Below the pieces are notes generated by a model that saw only the letters and a program-made list of their open reading frames with translations, had not been told where the DNA came from and ran no database searches. The position numbers and the translations under genes were made by a program. Positions 7,641-15,881 of a DNA stretch of 64,000 nucleotides are shown piece by piece. The number at the start of each line of letters is the position of its first letter. Within the stretch, counting starts at the first letter, position 1. Source of the DNA: Frankiales bacterium. GTDB lineage: Bacteria > Actinomycetota > Actinomycetes > Mycobacteriales > SCTD01. Location of the stretch: the NCBI GenBank assembly GCA_025465465.1, contig JAODND010000089.1, positions 21,336 through 85,335 on the forward strand, given 5' to 3'.

Positions 7641-8597
7641 CTAGCCAACGGTGGCAGCGGGCCTCCCGGTCGCCTCTCGGAAGGCGGCCACGAAGTCTGC
7701 GGCGGCCTGCAGCCGGGCGGTCGGCTGCTCGGGAAGCGGAAGGTGGACGCGCACATCGGTCACTCCAGCCGCGAGCAGCGGTGCCAGCCCGTCGAGGGTG
7801 GCGCTGACGTCCACTGCCCGGTCGGCGTGACGTCGAACGCGCAGGTGTCCGACGACTTGCAGGGCATCCGGGTCGGCCCCCTCTCGGGCGAGCGCGTCCC
7901 TCATGCGAGGCACGCTCGAGGACAGCTCAGCCGCTGCGTCGCCCCACGGGATCCAGCCAGCGCCGAAGCGGGCGAGTCGTGTCACCACCCGTGCGTTGTT
8001 GGTTCCGCTGATCCAGAACGGCACCACGTTTCCGGGCTGGACGGGCTTGGGCATCATATGGATGTTGCTGAAGGCGAGTTCTGCAGAGTCGTAGGAGGCG
8101 CGCTGCTGGGTCCAGAGGGCCTGGCACACCTCCAGCGTGTGATCGAGCCGACGGCCACGTTCGCTGAAGGGGACTCCTGCCGCCTCATACTCCTCCCGCT
8201 GCCAGCCGACCCCCACCCCTAGGTCGAGCCGGCCACCGGACAGCACGTCGAGCGTCGACGCGCACTTTGCGAGCACGACTGGCCGGCGCAGGGCGGCGAG
8301 CAGGATGCTCGTCCCCAGTCGGATGCGGGAGGTCATACCGGCGAGGACAGCGAGCGTGGTCAGCGGCTCCAGCCAGTGCCCGTCCGGCCCGGTCGGCTGC
8401 TGACCGCCACGCTGGCCGCCGATCTCCGGCCGGCCGTACTCGTCCAGGCGTTCGCCGAACACGACGTGGTCGGAGAGCACCATCCGGTCAAAGCCGGCCT
8501 GATCGAGCAGGCGCGCATGGTCGAACAGGTGCGTCCACGGCCCCGGGTCATGTTCGGCGAACGATGGGAGACTGGCGGAGAGCTGGATGACCGTCAT
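7641..8597 (-). CDS. LLM-class oxidoreductase (probably F420-dependent)
   Basis: A 318-residue TIM-barrel protein of the luciferase-like monooxygenase family. Typical segments are LSDHVVFGE near 41-49, TSRIRLGTSIL, the VLSGGRLDLGVGVGWQREEY block and a PFWISG strand. Actinobacterial members of this type mostly use reduced F420; FMN cannot be excluded. Its ATG overlaps the stop of the upstream SDR gene (ATGA), so both are translationally coupled. It probably reduces or oxidises an intermediate handled by the two neighbouring SDRs. Confidence 0.82.
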   Translation of the reverse strand: MTVIQLSASLPSFAEHDPGPWTHLFDHARLLDQAGFDRMVLSDHVVFGERLDEYGRPEIGGQRGGQQPTGPDGHWLEPLTTLAVLAGMTSRIRLGTSILLAALRRPVVLAKCASTLDVLSGGRLDLGVGVGWQREEYEAAGVPFSERGRRLDHTLEVCQALWTQQRASYDSAELAFSNIHMMPKPVQPGNVVPFWISGTNNARVVTRLARFGAGWIPWGDAAAELSSSVPRMRDALAREGADPDALQVVGHLRVRRHADRAVDVSATLDGLAPLLAAGVTDVRVHLPLPEQPTARLQAAADFVAAFREATGRPAATVG

Positions 8598-9421
8598 GGC
8601 TGACCGGGCAACTGCCCGCCGACGGCGCTGCGCACGTCCGGAAGGTCAAGCAGTGTGCGGTAGTCGACGAAGGACCGGAGGGTGTGGCCGCCGTCGACGG
8701 TCAGAAGTTGTCCTGTTACCCACCCGGACTCCTCACCGGCGAGGTAGCGCACCGCAGCTGCGATGTCGTCAGTGTGTCCCGGTCGCGGCAGCGGCTGCTC
8801 GGCCAGGAACGCGTGCAGCATCTTCTCGTTGCCGAACGCGCCCTCGGTCGCGGGCGTGCGGGTCAGGCCCGGACGGACGGAGTTGACGCGGATGAAGTAC
8901 TCGCCGAGCTCGTTGGCAGCCACCCGTACGAGCTGGTCGACAGCCGCCTTGCCTGCGGAGTAGCTGGCGAGGTAGCGCGCGGAGAACGAGGCAGCTGTCG
9001 ACGAGATCGCGACGAAGGAGCCCGACCCGTTGCGGATCATTGCCTGACCGCTGTACTTCAAGGTCAGGTACACCGGCCTGATATTGAGGTCGACCTCATG
9101 CGAGAACTGGTCGGCGTCGTAAAGAAGCACAGGCTGAATCGATCCGCCGCCGGGCACGACCACGGCGATGTCGAGCCGACCATCCGAGGAAGCGGCCGCG
9201 ACGGCATCCTGCACCGAAGGGGCCTCCATCGCGTCGCAGCCAACCCAGCTGGCTGGCAGACCTTCGCGAATCAGTTGCTCTGCCGCTTGCTGCACCTTCG
9301 CCTCGGTGCGGCCGGCGAGGGTGACGTGCGCCCCGTCGACGGCCAGCAGCCTGGCGGCCGCCAGACCGATCCCGGACCCACCCCCGACGATGAGTGCCCG
9401 CTTGCCCGTCACTCCTGTCAC
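8594..9421 (-). CDS. SDR-family oxidoreductase
   Basis: A 275-residue short-chain dehydrogenase with GGGSGIG at 13-19, an active site of Ser140/141, Tyr154 and Lys158 (YSAGK), and a C-terminal VTGQLLTVDGG typical of the family. The NAG motif is replaced by VPGGG at 89-93. Arg38 (AGRTE) suggests NADP(H). The GTG start at 9421 overlaps the TGA of the NTF2-like gene (GTGA), and its own stop overlaps the LLM start, so 9873-7641 is a tight operon. Substrate unknown. Confidence 0.85.
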   Translation of the reverse strand: MTGVTGKRALIVGGGSGIGLAAARLLAVDGAHVTLAGRTEAKVQQAAEQLIREGLPASWVGCDAMEAPSVQDAVAAASSDGRLDIAVVVPGGGSIQPVLLYDADQFSHEVDLNIRPVYLTLKYSGQAMIRNGSGSFVAISSTAASFSARYLASYSAGKAAVDQLVRVAANELGEYFIRVNSVRPGLTRTPATEGAFGNEKMLHAFLAEQPLPRPGHTDDIAAAVRYLAGEESGWVTGQLLTVDGGHTLRSFVDYRTLLDLPDVRSAVGGQLPGQP

Positions 9422-9873
9422 GCTGTGACACCTGTCCTGGCGTCGGGGTCGGTGATGCGCATCTCGTGAACCCAATCGACGTGGACATCGCGGTGCTCGA
9501 TGTGCCAGCCGTCACGGCCGTTCGGGGCGTACTGGTCGTGGTAGCGCACGTACATCACGACGTCGGTGCCTGAACCCTGTGTGAGGTGGTGCGCGACGCA
9601 GTAGGTCTCAGCGCTGATGCGGTTGCCAGCACGCTCCAGCCGGCTCTGCCCCAGGCAGTGGAAGGTGCGGGCATAGAAGCGGATCTTGGCGACGACTGAG
9701 GCGAGTTCTGCATGCCCCTCCAGCCGAAGGGGTTCGCGATCGGCAAGATCCGGGCGGTGCACCACGAGCGCCGCGTCAGGAGCGAACACGCTCAGGAACA
9801 GCGCGGTGTCGCGCCGGTCGATGCCTGCCGCGTAGTCGCCGCACAGGTTCCGGATGGTGCTGTCGGTGTCCAA
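9418..9873 (-). CDS. NTF2-like (SnoaL-type) protein
   Basis: A 151-residue cone-fold protein of the nuclear-transport-factor-2/SnoaL superfamily (NLCGDYAAGIDRRDTALFLSVF near the N-terminus, later a VMYVRYHDQY strand). Members act as small isomerases, hydratases or dehydratases or as ligand-binding proteins. The start is probably TTG at 9873 with AGAGG 6 bases upstream; no ATG or GTG is better placed. It is the first gene of the operon divergent from the IclR regulator, so it is likely under its control. Confidence 0.75.
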   Translation of the reverse strand: MDTDSTIRNLCGDYAAGIDRRDTALFLSVFAPDAALVVHRPDLADREPLRLEGHAELASVVAKIRFYARTFHCLGQSRLERAGNRISAETYCVAHHLTQGSGTDVVMYVRYHDQYAPNGRDGWHIEHRDVHVDWVHEMRITDPDARTGVTA

Positions 9874-9953
9874 GCCAAGCCTCTGTCTCGCCTAGTAGAC
9901 TGGATGCTCATATACTTGATATTTATAGAGTCGCCGGAGGAGGTCGTCAACCC
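9874..9953. promoter_or_regulatory. Divergent promoter region of the IclR regulator
   Basis: An 80-base gap between divergent genes containing the most AT-rich patch of the neighbourhood (CTCATATACTTGATATTTATAG near 9908-9930). It plausibly carries both promoters and the IclR operator. A GGAGGAGG-like ribosome site precedes the iclR ATG. I could not identify a clean palindrome. Confidence 0.5.
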
Positions 9954-10787
9954 ATGGCGGTACAACCTGCACCAGCAGTGCGCCGCGCCGCGCAGATCCT
10001 GAGATACCTCGCATCCGATCCGCAGGCGGAGCGGTCGCTGGCCGACATCGCGCGTGCCGTCGACATCCACCGCGCGAGCTGTCAGACGTTGCTGCTCGCG
10101 CTCGCCGCCGAAGGGCTCGTCATGCGCCGCGCGCCGAGCGGCCGGTACCGGTTGGGTGCACTGCTGGTCGGTCTCGGCCACGCCGCACGAGCGGCAGTCA
10201 GCCTCACCGAGCTGGTCGAGTCCGCCCTGGAGGACCTGGCGGACGCGCTCGGCGCCACAGCGTTCGCTGGAGTCGTGGCAGGAACGTCGGTCCAGGTGCT
10301 GGCGTCCTGGTCGGTCCCGCACCCGTACGGGCAGACGGTGACCACAGGCGCCCGACTGCCGCTGCGCGCCCCCGTCGGGTTGATCTACGTGGCCTGGTCC
10401 GAGGATGCCGCGTTCGACGCGTGGCTGAACGTAGCCGAACCCGCTCTCGACGACGCGCAGCGCCGCGCCCTGCACCACGACCGCGACACCGTCAGAAGCC
10501 GTGGCTGGAGCGCCACCGTCGCTCGCGCAGACGGCGCGGAAGCGGCGGGCGTCCGCGAGGTCGGACAGGCCTACCTGACCGCGGAGCGCATCACGCTGCT
10601 CGGCATGAGCGCACCGGTGTGGGAGCCGAACGGCGACTTTGCCTGCTCGCTGGCCCTGACGGGCTTCCGATCCTCCTTTGACGGTCCGGAGCTGCTTGCC
10701 GCCGCCTCGGTGCTCACCACTTCCGCGTCCGCTGTCACCGCGGTGCTGCGAGGGGAGCAGGTGCGTACGGGCCTCGTCGACCCCTGA
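9954..10787 (+). CDS. IclR-family transcriptional regulator
   Basis: A 277-residue regulator. Residues about 10-70 form the winged helix (SLADIARAVDIHRASCQTLLLALAAEGLVMRRA region) and residues 85-265 the IclR effector-binding domain. It starts at an ATG after a purine-rich ribosome site. It is divergent from the NTF2/SDR/LLM/SDR operon and most likely controls that operon and itself in response to an aromatic or carboxylic metabolite, as is usual in the family. The effector is unknown. Confidence 0.88.
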   Translation: MAVQPAPAVRRAAQILRYLASDPQAERSLADIARAVDIHRASCQTLLLALAAEGLVMRRAPSGRYRLGALLVGLGHAARAAVSLTELVESALEDLADALGATAFAGVVAGTSVQVLASWSVPHPYGQTVTTGARLPLRAPVGLIYVAWSEDAAFDAWLNVAEPALDDAQRRALHHDRDTVRSRGWSATVARADGAEAAGVREVGQAYLTAERITLLGMSAPVWEPNGDFACSLALTGFRSSFDGPELLAAASVLTTSASAVTAVLRGEQVRTGLVDP

Positions 10788-10791
10788 CCGA

Positions 10792-10819
10792 CAGGTCTGG
10801 CCCGACGGGCCCGGACCTG
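10792..10819 (+). terminator. Probable terminator after the iclR gene
   Basis: An inverted repeat AGGTC-T-GGCCC / GGGCC-CG-GACCT with a 3-base loop, directly after the iclR stop. It forms a GC-rich hairpin with one small internal loop and no clear T tract, as is common in high-GC bacteria. Confidence 0.45.
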
Positions 10820-10877
10820 GCTGCCTCCACGACGACGACATTGGCCCAAAGGGGCCTAGCGCCGTACGTTTCGCCCG

Positions 10878-10883
10878 TATAAC
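10878..10883 (+). promoter_or_regulatory. Possible -10 box of the LVIVD gene
   Basis: TATAAC lies in an AT-rich patch (GTATAACATATATG) in otherwise GC-rich DNA, 37 bases before the ATG at 10920. A GGGGG ribosome site follows. The -35 box is not obvious. Confidence 0.4.
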
Positions 10884-10919
10884 ATATATGACCACTTCCT
10901 GTCGCATTCCGGGGGCATC

Positions 10920-12398
10920 ATGAGCGACCGACACCGCGGGCGAAGGCTGCGCTGCGCCCGGCAGTTGCTCACGGCGTCGCTGGCCGTCGCGGCGCTGCTG
11001 TCCGTGGACGTCGCCGCGCAGGACCCGGCTGCGGTCCGTGCCAGCCCGGGTGCCGTCCCGGGCGCGATCTGCGGCCCTGGCTCACGTCCCGAGACAGGCT
11101 TACAGGGGCAGGTGCCGCTTGCAGACCGGACGAGCGGCCGGGCGCTGCGCGGCTACCAGTGCAACCTGCAGTTGCTGGGGCACTACCGCGGCGAGGGGAC
11201 CTCCTGGATCAGCCAGTCGTTCGGCACCTGCGCCTACCTGTCGACCCGGCTTGGAGCCGCTCGATCCCCCGGAGTGCAGGTCCTCGACGTGCGCAATCCA
11301 CGCAAGCCGGTGCTCGTCACGACGCTGCGATCGCCGTCCATGCTGGCCAGCTGGGAGTCGTTGAAGGTGAACCCGCGACGCAAGCTGCTCGCCGCGGTTG
11401 CCGCAGCCCCTCCGGTCGGCAATGGGGCAGCGATGTTCGACGTCTACGACATTGGCAGGGACTGCAGGCACCCGCGGCTGCTGAACGGGGTGGACGGGAC
11501 AACGCTCGGCCTGCCCTCCAACGTGATGGGACACGAGGGCACTTGGGCGCCGGACGGCCGGACGTACTGGGCCAGCGGGTACGGCGGCGTCGCCGCAATC
11601 GATGTCGCCGACCCGGCTCACCCACGCGTCGTCGGCTTCGGTGTCCCAAGCCCGTCGAGCCACGGGGTCGCACTCAGCGCGGACGGGAACACGATGTACG
11701 TCGCACAGGCCGGCAACCTGGCTCCCGCCGGCTCGCAGCAGGACATCGCCAACGGTCTGCGCATCTTCGACGTCAGCGATATCCAGCATCGGCGGCCGCT
11801 TCCGAGGTACCGCGAGGTCGGTTCGCTGTATTGGCCTGACGGCGGCACCGCCCAAACGGCGATTCCCTTCTCGAGCCGCGGCCGCTCGTACGTCCTGTTC
11901 ACAGACGAGTTGCGCTACGGGTCTGCGCGCATCATCGACGTGACGCGAAACCGGCCCAGGCTTGTCTCCCACCTGCGACTGGCGGTTCAGCTGCCGTCCG
12001 CCAGCGCTGTGCGAGACGCCGACACCGCGCACGACGGCTTCTTCGGCTACAACGCCCACTACTGCTCGCTGGACCGAACCGTGAACCCGACGGCTGCGGC
12101 CTGCGCCTTCTTCGAGGCGGGCATCCGAGTGTTCGATCTCCGTGACCCTGCGCATCCGAGGGAAATCGCCTACTTCCACCCACCGTCCAGCCCAGGCCGT
12201 AACGCCCAGCTGGACGGCTCGGAACACGCGTCGGGCACGGGGGCGGTCAACGATCTGAGTGCCGACTGGTGCTCGTCGCCGCCGCGCTTCGTCGGCCATG
12301 AGCTGTGGGTCGCTTGCCAGGACTACGGCTTTATGGCCCTTGCTTTCACCAACCACGCCTACCCGCTCGCCCAAACCGGTGCTGCCAAAGGGTCTTGA
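10920..12398 (+). CDS. Secreted LVIVD/beta-propeller-like protein
   Basis: A 492-residue protein with an N-terminal Arg-rich segment followed by a hydrophobic signal (LLTASLAVAALLSVDVAAQ), so probably exported. Repeated strands of the form GVQVLDVRNPRKPVLV, GGVAAIDVADPAHPRVVG, GLRIFDVSDI and GIRVFDLRDPAHPREIAY match the LVIVD repeat, which builds a beta-propeller. Several cysteines could form disulfides outside the cell. Its role is probably binding or scaffolding at the surface; no enzymatic motif is seen. It stands alone between iclR and the convergent DacA gene. Confidence 0.78.
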   Translation: MSDRHRGRRLRCARQLLTASLAVAALLSVDVAAQDPAAVRASPGAVPGAICGPGSRPETGLQGQVPLADRTSGRALRGYQCNLQLLGHYRGEGTSWISQSFGTCAYLSTRLGAARSPGVQVLDVRNPRKPVLVTTLRSPSMLASWESLKVNPRRKLLAAVAAAPPVGNGAAMFDVYDIGRDCRHPRLLNGVDGTTLGLPSNVMGHEGTWAPDGRTYWASGYGGVAAIDVADPAHPRVVGFGVPSPSSHGVALSADGNTMYVAQAGNLAPAGSQQDIANGLRIFDVSDIQHRRPLPRYREVGSLYWPDGGTAQTAIPFSSRGRSYVLFTDELRYGSARIIDVTRNRPRLVSHLRLAVQLPSASAVRDADTAHDGFFGYNAHYCSLDRTVNPTAAACAFFEAGIRVFDLRDPAHPREIAYFHPPSSPGRNAQLDGSEHASGTGAVNDLSADWCSSPPRFVGHELWVACQDYGFMALAFTNHAYPLAQTGAAKGS

Positions 12399-12496
12399 GC
12401 GTGTGGGCTGGGAGCTCCGGCGGTCCCACTGCGACAGCCTGAGTCCTGGCGACGCATCACTGTCCAGGATCGGCGCGCACCGGACCGGTCGTGTCG

Positions 12497-13375
12497 TCAG
12501 GCGGCGTACGCCTGGTGTGCCAGGTCCGTCGCGGCATGCAAACCGGCGGCGATCAACGGGCCGCCTCGCTGGCCGAGCACCGCTCCGTCCATCGCCCTTC
12601 CGCTCCGGAGCACGCGGAACACCAGGCAGCCGCCGGCGGCGGTGGTGGAGCCGGTCTTGCCCGCAATGAAGCCGTCCCGCCCCAGCAGGCTGTTGGTGTT
12701 GTCCACCCGGCCCGCCACCGGCAGCACGGCAGACCTCGAGCCCATCACCCGCGCGAGCTCGGGCGAGCCCAGCGCCGCCCCGAGCAGCAGCAGCTGGTCG
12801 CGAGCCGTCGACACCGTGCTGGGCTCGAAGCCGCTCGGGTCGGTGTAGGTCGTCTCGGCCATGCCGAGCCCCTGGGCCGTGTCGTTCATGAGCGCCACGA
12901 AGTCAGACCGGCTGCCGGCCACGCGCTCGGCGAGCATTGCAGCGACGTTGTTGGCCGACGGGAGCAGCAGCGCGGTCAGCGCCTGCTGCCGGTCGAGGAC
13001 CTCGCCCTCCTCCACAGCCACGACGGACTCGCCACGGCCCTTGCGCACCTTCGTGTCCGCTACATCATCGGCGTGGACCACGAGCTGGAAGTCCGGGGAG
13101 AGATGGTTGACCGTCACATAGGCCGTCATCACCTTGGCCACACTGGCGATCGGAACCGGCTGCTGGTCTGGAGAGCTGAAGACGTGGCCGTCCAGGGAGT
13201 AGCTCGCCTGCCCGTCTTGGGGCCACGCCACCCTGGACCACCTGTCGACCGACGTCGAAGGCGTGCTGTGCGGGGTTGTCGAGACCGTGCGTGGGGCGTT
13301 GCCCAGGCCGCAGCCGAGCGTGAGCGAGGCGAGGAGAACGGCACCTGCGGCGCGTCGCCGAGAAGGGGTGGGCAT
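12497..13375 (-). CDS. D-alanyl-D-alanine carboxypeptidase (DacA-like lipoprotein)
   Basis: A 292-residue serine peptidase of the low-molecular-weight penicillin-binding type. The three active-site motifs are SVAK (Ser78-Lys81), SAN (140-142) and KTG (240-242). An N-terminal signal with a lipobox-like LTLGC (Cys22) suggests a membrane-anchored extracytoplasmic enzyme trimming peptidoglycan stem peptides. It is shorter than the usual family length because the C-terminal beta domain is missing. It is divergent from a VanZ/two-component operon, a context that points to wall-stress control. Confidence 0.85.
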   Translation of the reverse strand: MPTPSRRRAAGAVLLASLTLGCGLGNAPRTVSTTPHSTPSTSVDRWSRVAWPQDGQASYSLDGHVFSSPDQQPVPIASVAKVMTAYVTVNHLSPDFQLVVHADDVADTKVRKGRGESVVAVEEGEVLDRQQALTALLLPSANNVAAMLAERVAGSRSDFVALMNDTAQGLGMAETTYTDPSGFEPSTVSTARDQLLLLGAALGSPELARVMGSRSAVLPVAGRVDNTNSLLGRDGFIAGKTGSTTAAGGCLVFRVLRSGRAMDGAVLGQRGGPLIAAGLHAATDLAHQAYAA

Positions 13376-13460
13376 CCGCTCACGCTGGGCGAGGCAGGTC
13401 TCCCTCCGGTCGTCGCCGCGCCACGGTCGTGCGACGCCTTCTGTGGCACGCCTGTGACAC

Positions 13461-14075
13461 GTGCAGGACTCCGCTGTGGCGCTCCCCAGGCAGGCTCGGT
13501 ACGTGTTCTTGCGACTGGCCCTCGAGGTCCTGGGTCAGGTGCACCGGGCTGCCCCTCGGTCGCACCTTGGGCCGCTGCTGGCCTCGGGCCTCGTCCTTGC
13601 GTCCCTTTGCGCCGTGGTGGCCGGCCGGTTCGGCAGGTCACGCGGTGCGGTGGCCCTCGGAGACCTGGCCGGGTCGGCGCTCGGCGTGGCCATCAGCCTC
13701 ACGCTCTTCCGTGGCGGCCGCCAGCCCGGAAGCCTGGCACGGTTGCAGGCGTGCGCGGTCACCGACCCGATGCCGTTGTCCGGCGACGGGCTCGTCAACC
13801 TCGCGCTGTTCGCCCCCGCGGCGTTCTTGGCGGTCCTGGCGGTCGGCCGGCCTGGTCGCGTGGCGATCGGTGTCGCCGCCGTCAGCGTCGCCGTCGAGGG
13901 CCTGCAGGCGGTCTGGTCGGTGGGCGTGTGCGATTCGAGCGACGCGCTGCTCAACACCCTGGGCGGGCTAGCCGCGGCGTTCGCGGCAGCTTTGGCGCGC
14001 GGCGCCTTCGAGCGGTGGCGCCCGCTCGAGCACGTGTCCGTGTCAGGATCGGGCTCGTGCCGCAGATCCTGCTGA
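13461..14075 (+). CDS. VanZ-family membrane protein
   Basis: A hydrophobic protein of about 204 residues with four likely membrane segments. It has the VanZ hallmarks: a NLALFAPAAFLAVLA segment, then EGLQAVWSVGVCDSSDALLNTLGG with the conserved Glu, Gln and Asp-Asn pattern. VanZ gives low-level teicoplanin resistance in enterococci, but its mechanism is unclear. The start is uncertain (GTG 13461, or a later GTG at 13476 or 13503). Its 3' end overlaps the response regulator gene by 19 bases, so it belongs to the same operon. Confidence 0.75.
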   Translation: MQDSAVALPRQARYVFLRLALEVLGQVHRAAPRSHLGPLLASGLVLASLCAVVAGRFGRSRGAVALGDLAGSALGVAISLTLFRGGRQPGSLARLQACAVTDPMPLSGDGLVNLALFAPAAFLAVLAVGRPGRVAIGVAAVSVAVEGLQAVWSVGVCDSSDALLNTLGGLAAAFAAALARGAFERWRPLEHVSVSGSGSCRRSC

Positions 14076-14740
14076 TCGAGGACGACCCCCACGTCCGTGA
14101 GGGACTGGAGATCGCGCTGCGGCACCTCGGCCATGAGGTGCTCGCCCGTGGTGACGGAGAAGCGGGGATCGCGGCCATCTGCGCCTACGAGCCGGATGTC
14201 GTGGTGCTCGACGTCATGCTGCCTGGTGCGGACGGTTTCGAGGTCTGCCGACGTGTCCGCGCCTTCTCCGCTGTGCCGATCGTGATGCTCACCGCACGCA
14301 GCGACGACATGGACGTCGTCGCCGGGCTCGAGGCAGGGGCCGACGACTACCTGGCGAAGCCCGTGCAGCCGCGCGTGCTCGAGGCGAAGCTCAAGGCGGT
14401 GCTGCGCCGGGTCGGGCCGACGACCATGACCCCGCTCGCCGGCCCGGTCGTGTTCGGCGACCTGGTCGTCGACCGGGGGTCACTCGTCGTGACGAAGGGC
14501 GGGCGACACCTCGACCTGACCCCGATGGAGCTGCGCCTGCTGCTCGAGCTGGCGGGCAATCCCGGACTGGTCCTGTCGCGCCAGCAGCTGCTGGCCTCGG
14601 TCTGGGGCCAGGACTACCTGGGCGACTCCCGGCTGGTCGACGCCTGCATCCAGCGGCTCCGCGCGAAGATCGAGGACGTGGCCGCCGAGCCGCAGCTGCT
14701 CCGGACGGTGCGCGGATTCGGCTACCGCTTCGGCCCGTGA
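14057..14740 (+). CDS. OmpR/PhoB-family response regulator
   Basis: A 227-residue regulator. The receiver domain has the acidic pair Glu8-Asp9-Asp10, phospho-acceptor Asp52 and Lys101 (LAKP). The C-terminal winged helix (about 130-225) ends with the typical RTVRGFGYRFGP. The GTG at 14057 is chosen because AGGA lies upstream and the receiver begins immediately. The frame is open far upstream, but there it only shadows the VanZ and DacA genes. It overlaps VanZ before it and the kinase after it (GTGA), so VanZ, regulator and kinase are one unit. Confidence 0.9.
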   Translation: MPQILLIEDDPHVREGLEIALRHLGHEVLARGDGEAGIAAICAYEPDVVVLDVMLPGADGFEVCRRVRAFSAVPIVMLTARSDDMDVVAGLEAGADDYLAKPVQPRVLEAKLKAVLRRVGPTTMTPLAGPVVFGDLVVDRGSLVVTKGGRHLDLTPMELRLLLELAGNPGLVLSRQQLLASVWGQDYLGDSRLVDACIQRLRAKIEDVAAEPQLLRTVRGFGYRFGP

Positions 14741-15858
14741 CGGCCCGCTACGGCAGCCTGCAGCAGCGTCTGCTGCTCGGCTTCGTCGGCGTCGGGCTCG
14801 TCTCAGCTGTGGTCGCCTCCGCGGCCACGATCACGGGGTTCCTGGTCGTGGCGAACCAGCACCCGATCGGTGCCAACCGCGTTGGTCGGCGCCTCACCGG
14901 CTGGTTGCCCTCGACCCCGTCCACCCAGGAGGTCGTGCTCGCCCTCACCGGCATCGGGCTCCTGCTCATGGCGCTCGCCGTGACGACGGCGCTGTCCATC
15001 GCGCAGCGAGTGCTGCGCCCGGTCGGCGACCTCGCGCACGCGGCCGACCGGATGGCGACCGGCGATCTGAGTGTCCGCCTTGTGCCGGAGGGCAACGACG
15101 AGATCGCCGGCGTGGCCCGCTCGTTCAACGCGATGGCTGACAACCTCGACCGGTCGGTCAGCACGCTGCAGCAGTTGGAGTCGACGGCCCGCCGGTTCGC
15201 CGCGGACGTCTCGCACGAGCTGCGCACGCCGCTCGCGGCGATGACAGCCGTGACGGACGTGCTTTCCGCGCACACTCCCGGCATGAGCGCCGAGGCAGCG
15301 CGCGCCACCCACCTGGTCGTGTCGGAGATCGGCCACCTGGACCGCCTCGTCAGTGACCTCATCGAGATCTCGCGGTTCGACGCCGGTACCGCCCGACTCG
15401 ACGCGGAGCTCGCCGACGTGCACGCCGCGATCACGTCGTCACTGGAGATCAGGGGCTGGCGTGGCGAGGCGGTGCAGGTCGAGGCACAGCCCGGGCTCAC
15501 CGCGCACCTGGACCTGCGCAGGTTCGACGTCGTCGTGGCCAACCTCGTCGGCAACGCCGTGAAGTACGGCCGGCCTCCGGTGCTCGTCGCTGCCCGGCGC
15601 GAAGGCGGAGACCTCGTCGTCGAGGTGACCGACCACGGCCCGGGCATCGCCCAGCCGGCACTGCCGCACCTGTTCGAGCGCTTCTACAAGGCTGACGCCG
15701 CCCGCGCGCGCTCGGACGGAAGCGGCCTGGGGCTCGCCATCGCGTTGGAGAATGCACGGCTGCACGGCGGCGACCTCCGCGCCGGCAACCGCCCAGGGGG
15801 CGGTGCGGTCTTCCGCCTGACGCTTCCCGGCGAACCTGAGCCAGACGAGCTCCGTTGA
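14737..15858 (+). CDS. Sensor histidine kinase
   Basis: A 373-residue membrane kinase. Two membrane segments (about 11-38 and 66-88) flank a short outer loop of about 27 residues. These are followed by a HAMP domain (90-145), a phospho-acceptor helix with His160 in SHELRTP, and an ATPase domain with N (NLVGNAVKYG), G1 (DHGPGI), F (LFERFYK) and G2 (GSGLGLAI) boxes. The very short sensor loop suggests sensing within the membrane. It is the partner of the preceding regulator and with VanZ and DacA is likely a cell-envelope stress system. Confidence 0.9.
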   Translation: MTARYGSLQQRLLLGFVGVGLVSAVVASAATITGFLVVANQHPIGANRVGRRLTGWLPSTPSTQEVVLALTGIGLLLMALAVTTALSIAQRVLRPVGDLAHAADRMATGDLSVRLVPEGNDEIAGVARSFNAMADNLDRSVSTLQQLESTARRFAADVSHELRTPLAAMTAVTDVLSAHTPGMSAEAARATHLVVSEIGHLDRLVSDLIEISRFDAGTARLDAELADVHAAITSSLEIRGWRGEAVQVEAQPGLTAHLDLRRFDVVVANLVGNAVKYGRPPVLVAARREGGDLVVEVTDHGPGIAQPALPHLFERFYKADAARARSDGSGLGLAIALENARLHGGDLRAGNRPGGGAVFRLTLPGEPEPDELR

Positions 15859-15881
15859 GGAGGGCCTGGTCGGGCGGGTGA

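Noticed and set aside
12491..14056. N-terminal extension of the response regulator to 749 residues
   Set aside because: The extension is antisense to the DacA gene and overlaps VanZ in another frame; the receiver domain begins right at GTG 14057.
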